Positions 27,225-36,172 are shown, numbered from the stretch's first letter. The stretch: DNA of 64,000 bases from an uncultured Bacteroidota bacterium (GCA_937928385.1 CALEZD010000093.1:1-64000), one strand, 5' to 3'. Translations and numbers: made by a program. The notes: generated from the sequence alone by a model not told the origin.

Positions 27225-27671
27225 TCACATTTTTGAAGAGACTTTAACTCTCAGCTTAACAAGCTCAGAAATAAAAATATTTCTAGTTTTTTCTGTAAAA
27301 TCAATTCTAAAGTCAGCATAACGTCCGTTAGCCCTGATATACAAATGTGGCCCTTTTATTCTACTAAAAATCACTTCCCTTATTTCTTGAACTTTGTATA
27401 CCTGGTCCGTTTTAGTTGTAAAGGTAAATGGTCGTCTTACTACTAACCTATCTGCAAACAAATGAAATGTCTTTGCGCGTCTAACGGCTTGCACAATCCA
27501 TCCAGCGAAAAAGAGGCAAAAAAAAAGTTGTAGGCCCCATCCTAAATTAACTGCTTTTGAAGTAGTCCAAGTTATTCCAAGAGCACCAAGCGCAATTTGT
27601 CCTATTGCAATAAGATTGTCTACCCTACTTAAGGTCGTTTCAAATATTGGCACTTCTGATGGCACTTCCAT
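27225..27671 (-). CDS. Small unknown membrane protein, possible PH-like C-terminal domain
   Basis: A 148-residue protein from the ATG at 27671, with two hydrophobic segments in the first half (about residues 18-40 and 45-65). The soluble C-terminal half has a basic character (RAKTFHLFADRLVVRRPF and SRIKGPHLYIRANGRY) and is shaped like bacterial PH or DUF304-type strands, but this is only resemblance. It is bracketed by the two copies of the 105-bp repeat, which suggests duplication or mobilisation of a repeat-plus-gene unit. It is AT-richer than the flanking core genes. Confidence 0.6.
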   Translation of the reverse strand: MEVPSEVPIFETTLSRVDNLIAIGQIALGALGITWTTSKAVNLGWGLQLFFCLFFAGWIVQAVRRAKTFHLFADRLVVRRPFTFTTKTDQVYKVQEIREVIFSRIKGPHLYIRANGRYADFRIDFTEKTRNIFISELVKLRVKVSSKM

Positions 27672-27675
27672 TATC

Positions 27676-27779
27676 CCACTGGTTGGTTTAAGTCTGCAAC
27701 TTAAATCTACAAATAAAAGCAAGAATGTGTCTGGAGGCTGTAGGTGCAGCTACAGAATATATTTTGCCGGTTACCAACC
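27676..27779. repeat. Hairpin-rich repeat element, copy B
   Basis: Homologous to copy A at 27097-27209. It has GGTTGGT (27681-27687) and ACCAACC (27773-27779) as terminal inverted repeats. The internal hairpins TTTAAGT-N5-ACTTAAA and CTGTAG-N6-CTACAG are both conserved with copy A, with compensatory variation in the latter. Confidence 0.6.
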
Positions 27780-27940
27780 TGCACTTATTCGGGATTGAAG
27801 TTTTACTATCAGGGCTTATCAGCCAGGCAGCACAGTAGCACTAAGTACAATCAAGGACACAACCGAGGCATCAGGTGTAACATGCACTCGGCCTCTTTTT
27901 CTTTGCTTCGTTTCTTTTGGAGGGGCAACAAGCGTAGCGA

Positions 27941-27980
27941 CTCATTGAGGCAATTAAAAAGACGGAATGAACGAAATAAA
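27941..27980 (+). repeat. Short repeat shared by both ends of the accessory pocket (right copy)
   Basis: CTCATTGAGGCAATTAAAAA, then GAC and CGAAATAAA, matching the copy at 24740-24780. Together the copies flank the stretch of unknown genes between the porX pair and moxR. Confidence 0.6.
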
Positions 27981-28153
27981 AGAAATGAAGGGCAGCTGAG
28001 TAGCGATTCAATGCTGAAACCCGGTATGTGGAATACCAGAAGCCCTAAGGCCTTTTACTTTCGTATTAACCCATCCTTTCACAAAAAATTATAACCTGTT
28101 TATGCCCCAACAGCCTATAAATCAGTAAACTTGTGGAAAGTAGCTTTATATAT

Positions 28154-29173
28154 ATGGATATAGAACCCATTCAGGAAAATACGGAGCAGGTACAGCCTGC
28201 ACCGGCCGAGTCCACCGCCACGGATAGAATTAATGAACTGGTCACCCAGATAGAAAGGGTCATCAGGGGCAAACGCCACCAGGTAGAGATGGTGGTGACC
28301 TGCCTGCTGGCGGGTGGCCATATACTCATGGAGGATAACCCCGGCACTGGCAAAACCGTACTGGCGCGTACCCTGGCGCAGTGCATCAGCGGCGAGGGCG
28401 GCGATGGGCATGTGCTCTTCAAAAGGATACAGTTCACCCCCGACCTGCTGCCTATGGACCTGATAGGCACGTATATATTCGACGACAACGCCAAGGAATT
28501 TATATTCAAAAAAGGCCCGCTGTTCTGTAATGTACTGCTGGCGGATGAGATCAACCGCGCCTCGCCCAAGGTACAGAGCGCCCTGCTGGAGGCCATGGCC
28601 GAGCACCAGATAACTACGGGCGACACCACGGTGAAGCTGGAGAAAATGTTCTTCACTATTGCCACGCAGAACCCCATAGAGATGGAGGGCACCTACCCCC
28701 TGCCCGCCGCCCAGCTCGACCGTTTCTTTATGAAGATACAGTTCGGCTATGTGGACGAAGCCAACGAAATCAACATCTACAAAGAATACCTGGACATAGC
28801 TACCAACCTGGTAACACTCAGCCGCGTCCTCACCATGCAGCAAATATTATCACTGCAGAAAGAAGCGGAAGAAGTGTTCATCCACGACGAAATAATAAAG
28901 GCCGTGAGCAATATAGTACGCGGCACACGCGCCCATCCTGATATTACACTGGGAGGTTCTACACGTAGTGGTATCGCCTTCTTGAAATGCCTGCGGGCTT
29001 ATGCATTATTGCGCGGCCGCAGTTTTGTGATAGAAGACGATGTGAAAGACATAGCCTACGAGGTGCTGGAGCACAGGCTGGTGTACCGCAACAAAGACGG
29101 CAAGCAAAACGCCCTCAACAGCATCATCAACAAAGAGGCGGAAAGGCTGGCCAAACTCAGGCTCTACGCCTGA
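28154..29173 (+). CDS. MoxR-family AAA+ ATPase
   Basis: A 339-residue cytoplasmic AAA+ protein from the ATG at 28154; the upstream GTG adds seven atypical residues. It shows Walker A (EDNPGTGKTVLA), Walker B (LLADEINRASPK), the sensor-1 region (FTIATQNPIEMEGTYPLP) and the C-terminal lid. MoxR ATPases act as chaperones that mature or remodel partner proteins, commonly with VWA or DUF58 partners encoded next to them. Here the next gene, 15 bp downstream, is instead a secreted TPR protein. The partner set is therefore unusual or lies elsewhere. Confidence 0.93.
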   Translation: MDIEPIQENTEQVQPAPAESTATDRINELVTQIERVIRGKRHQVEMVVTCLLAGGHILMEDNPGTGKTVLARTLAQCISGEGGDGHVLFKRIQFTPDLLPMDLIGTYIFDDNAKEFIFKKGPLFCNVLLADEINRASPKVQSALLEAMAEHQITTGDTTVKLEKMFFTIATQNPIEMEGTYPLPAAQLDRFFMKIQFGYVDEANEINIYKEYLDIATNLVTLSRVLTMQQILSLQKEAEEVFIHDEIIKAVSNIVRGTRAHPDITLGGSTRSGIAFLKCLRAYALLRGRSFVIEDDVKDIAYEVLEHRLVYRNKDGKQNALNSIINKEAERLAKLRLYA

Positions 29174-29188
29174 TAACCGGAATCGCGC

Positions 29189-31213
29189 ATGAAATGGTTT
29201 AGAGGCAAAATATCATGGGTATATATAATCTGCGCCCTGCTGGCAACATCCTTGCAGGCGGTGGCACAGATGCAGGCACCCCTGCGCGGGCCCAATGCTG
29301 GTAAGCGTTACGAAATCAACGCCAAGCGCATGGACAGCGATATGTACAGCGAAGACGCCCTGCCCCGCTCGCGCGAGTTCAAGCGGATAGACAGCACCTA
29401 CTATGTGGGCTGGATGTTTGAGGGTGTGTATAAATACAACCACGCCGCCGATTATCTCGGTTTTAAAAACGCATCCGTTCCGCTGGAGCGGGCGCTCAAC
29501 CTCATAGAGCGCGACTTCAAGCCCGAGCTGCGTACCCGCTCGTCCGACATCATCAAATATTACCCTGTATATTTCTACCATTACGAGTACAGCACCATCG
29601 CCTTCCACCTGCTGATGTGTTACAACAACATGGAGGAACCTATGAAGACTTACAACCTGCTGCGCCGTGTGTTGAAGTGGAATTTCCAGAGCGACTATTT
29701 TAATATGGACGTGTACAATCACCTGGCCTGGATGGTACACCGGCACCGCTATTACACCGGCGATAAATACCCTTTCCTCAAAAACTCGATAGAAGAAAAT
29801 GAACGCCTTGCCCACCGCTACCTCGACTCACAATTGCGCCGCATAGCCATCAACAAAAGGTTGAATGCAGAGATATTCCGGCCGGGGTACGAACGTATGG
29901 AAAAGCTGGGGGTGTACCATTACAAATCCATATTGCACAGCTATGCCCTCAATGTGGACTCTGCGGCACATTATTACAACCTGATGCGCAACAGCCCCAT
30001 CTTTCCGCATAACAACTATGCTACCTTCCGTGCTATCTGCGGCGATTTTCGAGAGGCAGAAAAAGAATATGAGATGGCCATAGAGCAGGATGCCGGTGAC
30101 AAGCGCCTGAAAGAATGGGCTTACTATACCGCCAGCATCAACCTGTACAAGGCGCAGCCGGACAAGGCCACCGAGTTGATGAAGGACATGATAAAAGCCA
30201 ACGGCTCTACTCCCGGCTTTGGCTGGTACAATATAGCCCTGGCGCGCGCCATGCACTACAATGGTAAAATAACGGAATCAGAAAGGTATATAAAACGTGC
30301 GGCTGAATTTAAAGAGCTGCATATAGGCACCACCCTCAGCCAGCAGCACTACGACTTCAGCACGCAGATGGTGAAGCTGCTGAACGTAAACGCCGAAATA
30401 GAAAAGCAGAAATTTGAAAATGCCAACTGGTGGTATAATCCCAAGGCACTGGCTAAGATGGCAAAGGCAGTGAGTGATAAATACACGCAGCAATTCCTCA
30501 TCATCAACCAGTTTGCCCAAAACCCCGAGCGCGACCGGGTAGTGTACAAACTCTTCTCTACCGAAAGCACCGTAACATGGGACGAGATATGGTTCCTGAT
30601 ACGGGACTTCAGTACACGTTATTTCATCACCCGGTTTGAAAAGGAAGTGCAGGATGATGAGCGTGTGTACATCCGCAAATACTTCAAATACTTCATTGCC
30701 CGCCTGCACATGAAGCTGGACAGCTACAAAGAAGCCCGTATTTTACTCGATGAAATACTGCGTACATCGGATATAGATGTAGAATACGAAAAGCTGTTCC
30801 TGGCCCGTGTGTACCAGGCCCAGGCCGAATGTGCCGATGAGCGCGACGACAAGGCAGCCTATGCACAGTGGATGTATAAGATGTATACTGAGTTTCCGCA
30901 ACTGGTACCCTATACAGGCCTGCAGATGCCCATGCAGCTACATGTAAACGGCGATGGCGGAGTGATAGTGAACCGCCTGAAAAATTGCAATATAAAATGG
31001 GTAAACGACCCCGCAGCCCCGCAGGTGTATGTTACCGTAACACCCAATGGCAAGAAGAGCAGGGTAACCTACTCGGTGCGTAGCGGCAACAATATTATCA
31101 TTCCTGAGAATGCTTTTGGCTTCGATAGCACCTCGCCTCTTGCAGAAAATGAAGGCATCAACCTCGCGTACCGCCTCTTCAATATCGGCGAATCTCCGGC
31201 CGGCGAGCAATAA
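29189..31213 (+). CDS. Secreted TPR-like repeat protein of unknown function
   Basis: The 674-residue protein has a signal peptide (VYIICALLATSLQAVAQ, cleavage near residue 27). The long middle part is rich in helical hairpins and TPR-type units (about residues 130-600; for example GDFREAEKEYEMAIEQDAGD and LYKAQPDKATELMKDM). The last 70 residues look like beta structure. It probably acts in the periplasm as a scaffold. It starts 15 bp after moxR, so both are likely one operon and may act together (inference). No family name can be given with confidence. Confidence 0.75.
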   Translation: MKWFRGKISWVYIICALLATSLQAVAQMQAPLRGPNAGKRYEINAKRMDSDMYSEDALPRSREFKRIDSTYYVGWMFEGVYKYNHAADYLGFKNASVPLERALNLIERDFKPELRTRSSDIIKYYPVYFYHYEYSTIAFHLLMCYNNMEEPMKTYNLLRRVLKWNFQSDYFNMDVYNHLAWMVHRHRYYTGDKYPFLKNSIEENERLAHRYLDSQLRRIAINKRLNAEIFRPGYERMEKLGVYHYKSILHSYALNVDSAAHYYNLMRNSPIFPHNNYATFRAICGDFREAEKEYEMAIEQDAGDKRLKEWAYYTASINLYKAQPDKATELMKDMIKANGSTPGFGWYNIALARAMHYNGKITESERYIKRAAEFKELHIGTTLSQQHYDFSTQMVKLLNVNAEIEKQKFENANWWYNPKALAKMAKAVSDKYTQQFLIINQFAQNPERDRVVYKLFSTESTVTWDEIWFLIRDFSTRYFITRFEKEVQDDERVYIRKYFKYFIARLHMKLDSYKEARILLDEILRTSDIDVEYEKLFLARVYQAQAECADERDDKAAYAQWMYKMYTEFPQLVPYTGLQMPMQLHVNGDGGVIVNRLKNCNIKWVNDPAAPQVYVTVTPNGKKSRVTYSVRSGNNIIIPENAFGFDSTSPLAENEGINLAYRLFNIGESPAGEQ

Positions 31214-31291
31214 GCCAGCTATCATTAACGCCGGACAACATACATATTCAATTAGGTTTATTATCTTGATACGGTATATGGTTATTGACCA

Positions 31292-33304
31292 ATGAAAAAG
31301 ATACTGTTTATCATATGTATGTTGCTGCCTCTGCTATTGCCTGCGCAACAGAAGATCGGGCTCGCCAACATAATATTGGAGAACAGTTATTTCCCTCAGC
31401 TTGATTCAGCCTGGCGATATATACATGCAGATGATTCAGCCATGGCTATGCCGGGCTACAACGACAGTAATTGGGCATTGGTTAATACTGTGTTGAAGCC
31501 GGACAGCGCCAACAAACATATTAATGGCATCTACTGGTTTCGCAACAAGATATATGTAGCCGACAGCATGCTGGACAAATCTTTTGCATTGAACATGACT
31601 CACTACGGCGCATCACAGATATACCTGGACGGACAATTGCTGATGACTTATGGCAAGATAGGGGCTGATGAACGCAAAACTGTATACCACAATCCTACAA
31701 TGTCACCGCATGTGTTTCATTTTGACGATACCGGTTACCATACTATTGCCGTGCGTTATGCCAACTACCGAACCGGCAAAGAAACAGAGCTGGAAGGCTA
31801 CGTACCGGGATTTTCACTGTCTATAAGCGAGGCTAATCAAGCATTATGGCTCAACAGCCTGATGCGTATGATTATTTTCGGGTTTTTTGTGTTCCTGGCC
31901 GGTGGGTTCCTTACATTGATGGGATTGCATCTCTTGTTGTGGCTGTACCGCTATAGCGATAAATCGAATTTCTTCCTGAGCATACTCTGCCTGGCCTTCA
32001 GCATATATTTCATTATGCAGGCGTATTGGACACAAACTTCGGATGCTGACGTAGCTACCCATCGTAGCAACTTTACAGGAGTGTTGCTCATGGTTGTGTT
32101 ATTGACCCTAAGCGCGTTGCTCAACTACCTCTTTGTGCGTATAGGTTGGAGGTTTTGGGTAATAGCAGTAATATGTATTGCTGCTATGGTATTGATAATC
32201 AAGAGTACTGATTATGCAGAGCAAGTCTCCACGGCAGTGATGGTACTGGTGATGCTGGAGGCAATGGTATTGCTGATAAAAGCAATAAGGAAGAAGGTAA
32301 GAGGTGCAAAGATATTGGCAATCGGTATTATTCCCCTTGCTTTATTTACATTCATCTCTTTGTTCAGCAAGGTGTTTTTAGGGGAGTTGGGCAATAATGC
32401 GGGTATGGCACAAGCCAATCCAATGTTGCTGGCATTCGCTGCTGTTTTTTCTATATTGTTTGTATTATCCTTATCCGGTGTACCTATATCCATGTCGGCC
32501 TTCCTGGCGTGGAGGTTTGCTACCGTCAGCAAAGACTTGGGCAAGCAACTGCAACAAGTAAAAGAACTATCAGAAAAAACACAACAGCAAGAGGCAGAAA
32601 AGCAACGCATACTCGAAAACCAAAAAGCGCAACTGGAAGAGGAAGTAACCCTACGTACTGCTGAGATTGTGGAAGAAAAGAAAAAATCGGACCAACTGTT
32701 GCTGAATATTTTGCCGGAAGAGGTGGCGAGGGAGTTGAAAGAAAAAGGCCATACTACGGCGCACCAGTACGACAGTGTATCCGTCATGTTTACTGATTTT
32801 GTCAACTTTACGGTTGCAGGCTCTCACATGGAATCCCAGGCTTTGGTGGAAGAGCTGCACAACTGTTTCAAATCCTTTGACGAGATAATGGGTAAACACG
32901 GCATTGAGAAAATTAAAACCATAGGGGATGCTTACCTGGCTGTGTGCGGACTACCTCTGCCCGATCCGCAACACGCTCTGAAAATGGTAACCGCTGCAAA
33001 AGAAATAATCGCGTATATGCAACAGAGACGCGCGCAACTGGGCGATAAGACATTTGAGATACGCATAGGCATACACAGTGGAGAGGTAGTGGCTGGTATA
33101 GTGGGTGTTAAGAAATTTGCCTACGATATATGGGGCGATACAGTAAATACCGCCGCACGTATGGAGCAAAACAGTGAACCCGGCAAAATCAATATCTCGC
33201 AAACCACTTACGAACTGGTGAAGGACAAACTTGCCTGCACTTATCGTGGCGAGATTGAAGCGAAAAACAAAGGCATGCTCAGAATGTATTTTGTAGAAGG
33301 ATAA
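31292..33304 (+). CDS. Membrane-bound class III adenylate cyclase with 7TM sensor
   Basis: A 670-residue protein: signal or first helix, extracytoplasmic jelly-roll-like sensor (about residues 30-180), about seven membrane helices (about 190-405), coiled coil (about 415-470), and class III cyclase catalytic domain (490-670). Catalytic-domain residues are visible: metal Asp502 (FTDFVNF) and Asp546 (IGDAY), adenine-selecting Lys542 and Asp612 (FAYDIWGD), transition-state Asn619 and Arg623. The Lys/Asp pair predicts cAMP rather than cGMP. The N-terminal part resembles 7TMR-DISM sensor proteins. It is followed after 88 bp by a TolB-like/TPR gene with its own promoter box. Confidence 0.9.
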   Translation: MKKILFIICMLLPLLLPAQQKIGLANIILENSYFPQLDSAWRYIHADDSAMAMPGYNDSNWALVNTVLKPDSANKHINGIYWFRNKIYVADSMLDKSFALNMTHYGASQIYLDGQLLMTYGKIGADERKTVYHNPTMSPHVFHFDDTGYHTIAVRYANYRTGKETELEGYVPGFSLSISEANQALWLNSLMRMIIFGFFVFLAGGFLTLMGLHLLLWLYRYSDKSNFFLSILCLAFSIYFIMQAYWTQTSDADVATHRSNFTGVLLMVVLLTLSALLNYLFVRIGWRFWVIAVICIAAMVLIIKSTDYAEQVSTAVMVLVMLEAMVLLIKAIRKKVRGAKILAIGIIPLALFTFISLFSKVFLGELGNNAGMAQANPMLLAFAAVFSILFVLSLSGVPISMSAFLAWRFATVSKDLGKQLQQVKELSEKTQQQEAEKQRILENQKAQLEEEVTLRTAEIVEEKKKSDQLLLNILPEEVARELKEKGHTTAHQYDSVSVMFTDFVNFTVAGSHMESQALVEELHNCFKSFDEIMGKHGIEKIKTIGDAYLAVCGLPLPDPQHALKMVTAAKEIIAYMQQRRAQLGDKTFEIRIGIHSGEVVAGIVGVKKFAYDIWGDTVNTAARMEQNSEPGKINISQTTYELVKDKLACTYRGEIEAKNKGMLRMYFVEG

Positions 33305-33375
33305 AAATTTCTACTCTCATATAACCCTGGTAATGATGCTTGTATAATAAATTTCATACATCTGTGGGAGTTCCG

Positions 33376-33383
33376 TATATTTG
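33376..33383 (+). promoter_or_regulatory. -7 box of the TolB-like/TPR gene
   Basis: TATATTTG matches TAnnTTTG and ends nine bases before the ATG at 33393, implying a very short leader. Confidence 0.5.
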
Positions 33384-33392
33384 CGCCCCGAT

Positions 33393-35192
33393 ATGAAAAC
33401 TACGCGTGACACCATAGTGCAGCCTGGGGTTGAAGAAAGCCTGTCGAAGGTTATCAGGCCGGTATCCAGCGAGCCTGTGATATCTGTTCTGCAGTTTTCT
33501 AACCTGACGGGAGAGACTAACTACGATTTGTTCTGCGAAGGCCTGTCTTACGACCTGGTGCTGGAACTGTCCCGCTTCCGCCAGTTTCATATCTATACAT
33601 CCCAGGCCGAGGATAAAAGGAGTTACCATGCTGATTATATAGTCCGTGGTTCATTCCGGTACAAAGATGGCAGCATACGCATAGACGCACAGCTGATTAA
33701 TAATCACAACGGTAAACTGGTATGGGCGGGCCGCTTCGATGGCAAACACGATGCGCTGCTGAGTATAGAAGAAGAATTGATGCAGCAACTGGTGTCTTCA
33801 TTGCAACAGCAATTGGATACTGACCTGCTGGCTAACATCAGCAAACGCCCCACCCACAGCATAAAGGCTTATGAATATTGGCTGAAGGGCCTGCAGGAGT
33901 TGAAGAAGGGAACTGCAGAATCAGATATCACTGCAAGAGGTTATTTTGAAGAAGCTATTAAGTCCGATCCTTCTTACAGCCTGGCTTATTCAGGTATTTC
34001 GCTGTCGTACTTCAACGAATGGAGTTGCCAGCTATGGAACCGCTGGGATATCAATCAACGCGGCGCCAAAGAGTGGGCAGAAAAGGCACTGGCGCTCGAT
34101 GATATGAATTATATAGCATGCATGGTGCTGGGCAAAGTGTACTTGTATGAGTGTAAATACGAACAGGCGGAACATTACCTGGACCGGGCAATCACGCTCA
34201 ACCCCAACGACCCCTTCAACCTGGCGCAGGTGGCGCTGTCTTACAGTTATGCCGGCAGGTTGAACGATGCGGAGCAACTCTATCGCAAGGCGGTAACCAT
34301 CGACCCGTTGAATGCTGACCAATACCATGTGGTGGGATCTGTTATATTATTTGAGCAGGGCAGGTATAAAGAATGCCTGGAGTTGGGCGAGCAATACATC
34401 CATGCACCTTATGTAGACTATCCCGCGTTTATAGCTGCTGCACACTATTATACAGGCAATACTGAGCGTGCCGTTTATTACTGGGAGATGTTCCTGGATA
34501 ATTTCCGTACAAAGATACTGGCCAATAAATCGGCCGGAAACATTGGGGCGGAGGCCATCGCATGGATGGCGGCCATTAACCCATACAGGCATGGCAGCCG
34601 TATAGATAGCTTCGGCGAATATATAACCGGAGGGCAGGCACCTGTGCGCATGCCCGGTATGGATGATACACACAGCTACTTATTTCAGCAAAACGGAAAG
34701 CTTAGGGTAATCAGCTATATGGGTGTTACAGCTCAGCTACCGGACAGCAAGGGCTGTGCTGATATTGCCGCCTTATTGGCAGAGCCCGGCAAACATTTTC
34801 ACAGCAGCGATTTTACCGGCATGGTGGCAGAGCATGGACAGGAGGTAATAGACGCTAAGGCCCAAAAAGAATATGCTGAAAAAATCCGCAGCCTGCAGGA
34901 AGACATCAGCCATGCCGACCGCAATAATGATATTGGCCGCCTGCAAAAGCTGGAAGAAGAGTATGATGCACTGCTGCAACACCTGGGTGCGGCAATAGGC
35001 GCCGATGGCAAGTCAAGAAAATTTCAGCGCAGTACAGATAAGGCACGCTCTGCCGTAACACAGCGGATAAAAAGCGCCATCAAAAAAATTGCAGAAGTAC
35101 ACCCTGTACTGGGCAACCACCTGGAGCGTACCATAAAAACGGGTGTGTACTGCGCCTACCTGCCCGAACAGGAAACGGACTGGCGGGTGTAA
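33393..35192 (+). CDS. TolB/FlgO-like N-terminal domain plus TPR protein
   Basis: A 599-residue cytoplasmic protein from the ATG at 33393. Residues about 30-145 form a TolB/FlgO-like domain (ISVLQFSNLTGETNYD, YIVRGSFRYKDGSIRIDAQL), a module normally found in class III cyclases and transcription regulators ahead of TPRs. About residues 165-380 are TPR units (YKECLELGEQYI; LNPNDPFNLAQVALSYSYAGR). The C-terminal region has a coiled coil and an ITNRI-like segment (AVTQRIKSAIKKIAEVHPVLGNH, ending TGVYCAYLP) that I recall from actinobacterial-type regulatory ATPases. Beside a cyclase gene, it looks like the detached regulatory half of a cyclase or a signalling scaffold. Confidence 0.75.
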   Translation: MKTTRDTIVQPGVEESLSKVIRPVSSEPVISVLQFSNLTGETNYDLFCEGLSYDLVLELSRFRQFHIYTSQAEDKRSYHADYIVRGSFRYKDGSIRIDAQLINNHNGKLVWAGRFDGKHDALLSIEEELMQQLVSSLQQQLDTDLLANISKRPTHSIKAYEYWLKGLQELKKGTAESDITARGYFEEAIKSDPSYSLAYSGISLSYFNEWSCQLWNRWDINQRGAKEWAEKALALDDMNYIACMVLGKVYLYECKYEQAEHYLDRAITLNPNDPFNLAQVALSYSYAGRLNDAEQLYRKAVTIDPLNADQYHVVGSVILFEQGRYKECLELGEQYIHAPYVDYPAFIAAAHYYTGNTERAVYYWEMFLDNFRTKILANKSAGNIGAEAIAWMAAINPYRHGSRIDSFGEYITGGQAPVRMPGMDDTHSYLFQQNGKLRVISYMGVTAQLPDSKGCADIAALLAEPGKHFHSSDFTGMVAEHGQEVIDAKAQKEYAEKIRSLQEDISHADRNNDIGRLQKLEEEYDALLQHLGAAIGADGKSRKFQRSTDKARSAVTQRIKSAIKKIAEVHPVLGNHLERTIKTGVYCAYLPEQETDWRV

Positions 35193-35257
35193 ATTTTTTC
35201 TTCCCATCTTACGATGTAAGGCCAGATCTTACGCATAGCCTGTAAAACTTACAGGTT

Positions 35258-36004
35258 ATGACGACAGAATTTTTCACAGGCCCGGTTGCAATAATACTAT
35301 ACATGTATATAGGATTATGGATATGGGAGACCGCATTTCCCGCCAAACAATTACCATATATCAAATACTGGAAGCTGAAGGGCGTATTGTTGTTTATCTT
35401 CAACTTCAGTTTATCCACCTTTTTCCCGCTGTTGGTAGATGCCTACCTGGCTCCTTACCAACTATACAACCTGGAGCAAATGCCTGTAATACCGCAGGTA
35501 GGTATCGGGGTGTTCATCTACCAGGCGATACTCTATTTCTGGCACAGGGCCATGCACCGGTCCGATATATTGTGGAAGGCATTTCACCAGATGCACCATA
35601 GCGCCGAACGCCTGGACGTGCCATCAGCATTCTACACCAGCCCCATGGACACTATCGGTTTTACCATGATAGGCAGTATCAGTTTTGTACTTATTGTGGG
35701 ATTGACGGCGGAGGCTGCAACTATCTCGCTGCTGATACTTACTTTCTTCGCCATCTTTCAACATGCCAATATCAAAACGCCCCGCTGGGTAGGCTATTTG
35801 GTACAGAGGCCCGAGAGCCACAGCATGCACCACGGGCGGGGCTTGCATAAGTACAACTATTCAGACCTGCCGGTAATAGATATGATATTCGGTACCTTCA
35901 GAAACCCGGAAAACTTTGCCAAAGAAACAGGCTTTTACGACGGCGCCTCGCAGCGGATAGGGGATATGCTCATCTTCAAAGATGTGTCCCGCCCGGGGGA
36001 ATAA
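35258..36004 (+). CDS. Sterol desaturase / fatty acid hydroxylase family protein
   Basis: A 248-residue membrane di-iron enzyme. The three His clusters are visible: HRAMH (HX3H), HQMHH (HX2HH) and HSMHH (HX2HH), between and after four or so membrane helices. Such enzymes insert a hydroxyl or a double bond in lipid chains using O2 and electrons. The substrate (sterol, fatty acid, carotenoid or sphingolipid) cannot be told. A small inverted repeat CCTGTAA-N3-TTACAGG (35239-35255) sits directly before the ATG at 35258 and could be an operator or RBS-blocking hairpin. Confidence 0.88.
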   Translation: MTTEFFTGPVAIILYMYIGLWIWETAFPAKQLPYIKYWKLKGVLLFIFNFSLSTFFPLLVDAYLAPYQLYNLEQMPVIPQVGIGVFIYQAILYFWHRAMHRSDILWKAFHQMHHSAERLDVPSAFYTSPMDTIGFTMIGSISFVLIVGLTAEAATISLLILTFFAIFQHANIKTPRWVGYLVQRPESHSMHHGRGLHKYNYSDLPVIDMIFGTFRNPENFAKETGFYDGASQRIGDMLIFKDVSRPGE

Positions 36005-36032
36005 TTTAATACCATGTAAACGCAAAAAATTG

Positions 36033-36040
36033 TATATTTG
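36033..36040 (+). promoter_or_regulatory. -7 box of a candidate short transcript
   Basis: TATATTTG, about 385 bases before glyS and about 108 bases before the intrinsic terminator at 36148-36172. Confidence 0.4.
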
Positions 36041-36046
36041 CTATAA

Positions 36047-36172
36047 TAAACCCGCCCTCCAACACCGGGCACAAAACCATACATTATGAAACACCAACAT
36101 AAGCCACCTCTAACGCCAAGCAACATATTTAAGCTATCAGCATCCACCCCCAACCCACAGTTGGGGTTTTTT
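36047..36172 (+). ncRNA. Candidate small RNA or terminated leader upstream of glyS
   Basis: A promoter box at 36033-36040 and a clean rho-independent terminator at 36148-36172 (stem CCCCAAC/GTTGGGG, five-base loop, six T) define a possible RNA of about 125 bases. It could be a small RNA, a leader that attenuates glyS, or encode a short peptide from the ATG at 36086. No known RNA family was recognised. Start and end are inferred from the motifs only. Confidence 0.35.
36148..36172 (+). terminator. Intrinsic terminator inside the region upstream of glyS
   Basis: CCCCAAC (36148-36154) pairs with GTTGGGG (36160-36166) over a five-base loop, followed by TTTTTT at 36167-36172. Confidence 0.75.

Larger units (their letters stand above)
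27672..28153. other. 482-base intergenic region
   Basis: It contains repeat copy B (27676-27779) and the short repeat copy at 27941-27980. The remainder is unclassified AT-rich sequence with direct AGCGTAGCGA/GAGTAGCGAT-like words near 27931-28005. A 116-codon plus-strand frame here (27744-28094) has no protein-like character and overlaps the repeats, so I do not call it. Confidence 0.6.

Noticed and set aside
28115..28843. A 242-codon minus-strand frame opposite moxR
   Set aside because: It is antisense to the Walker-motif-bearing moxR gene and has no recognisable protein features.
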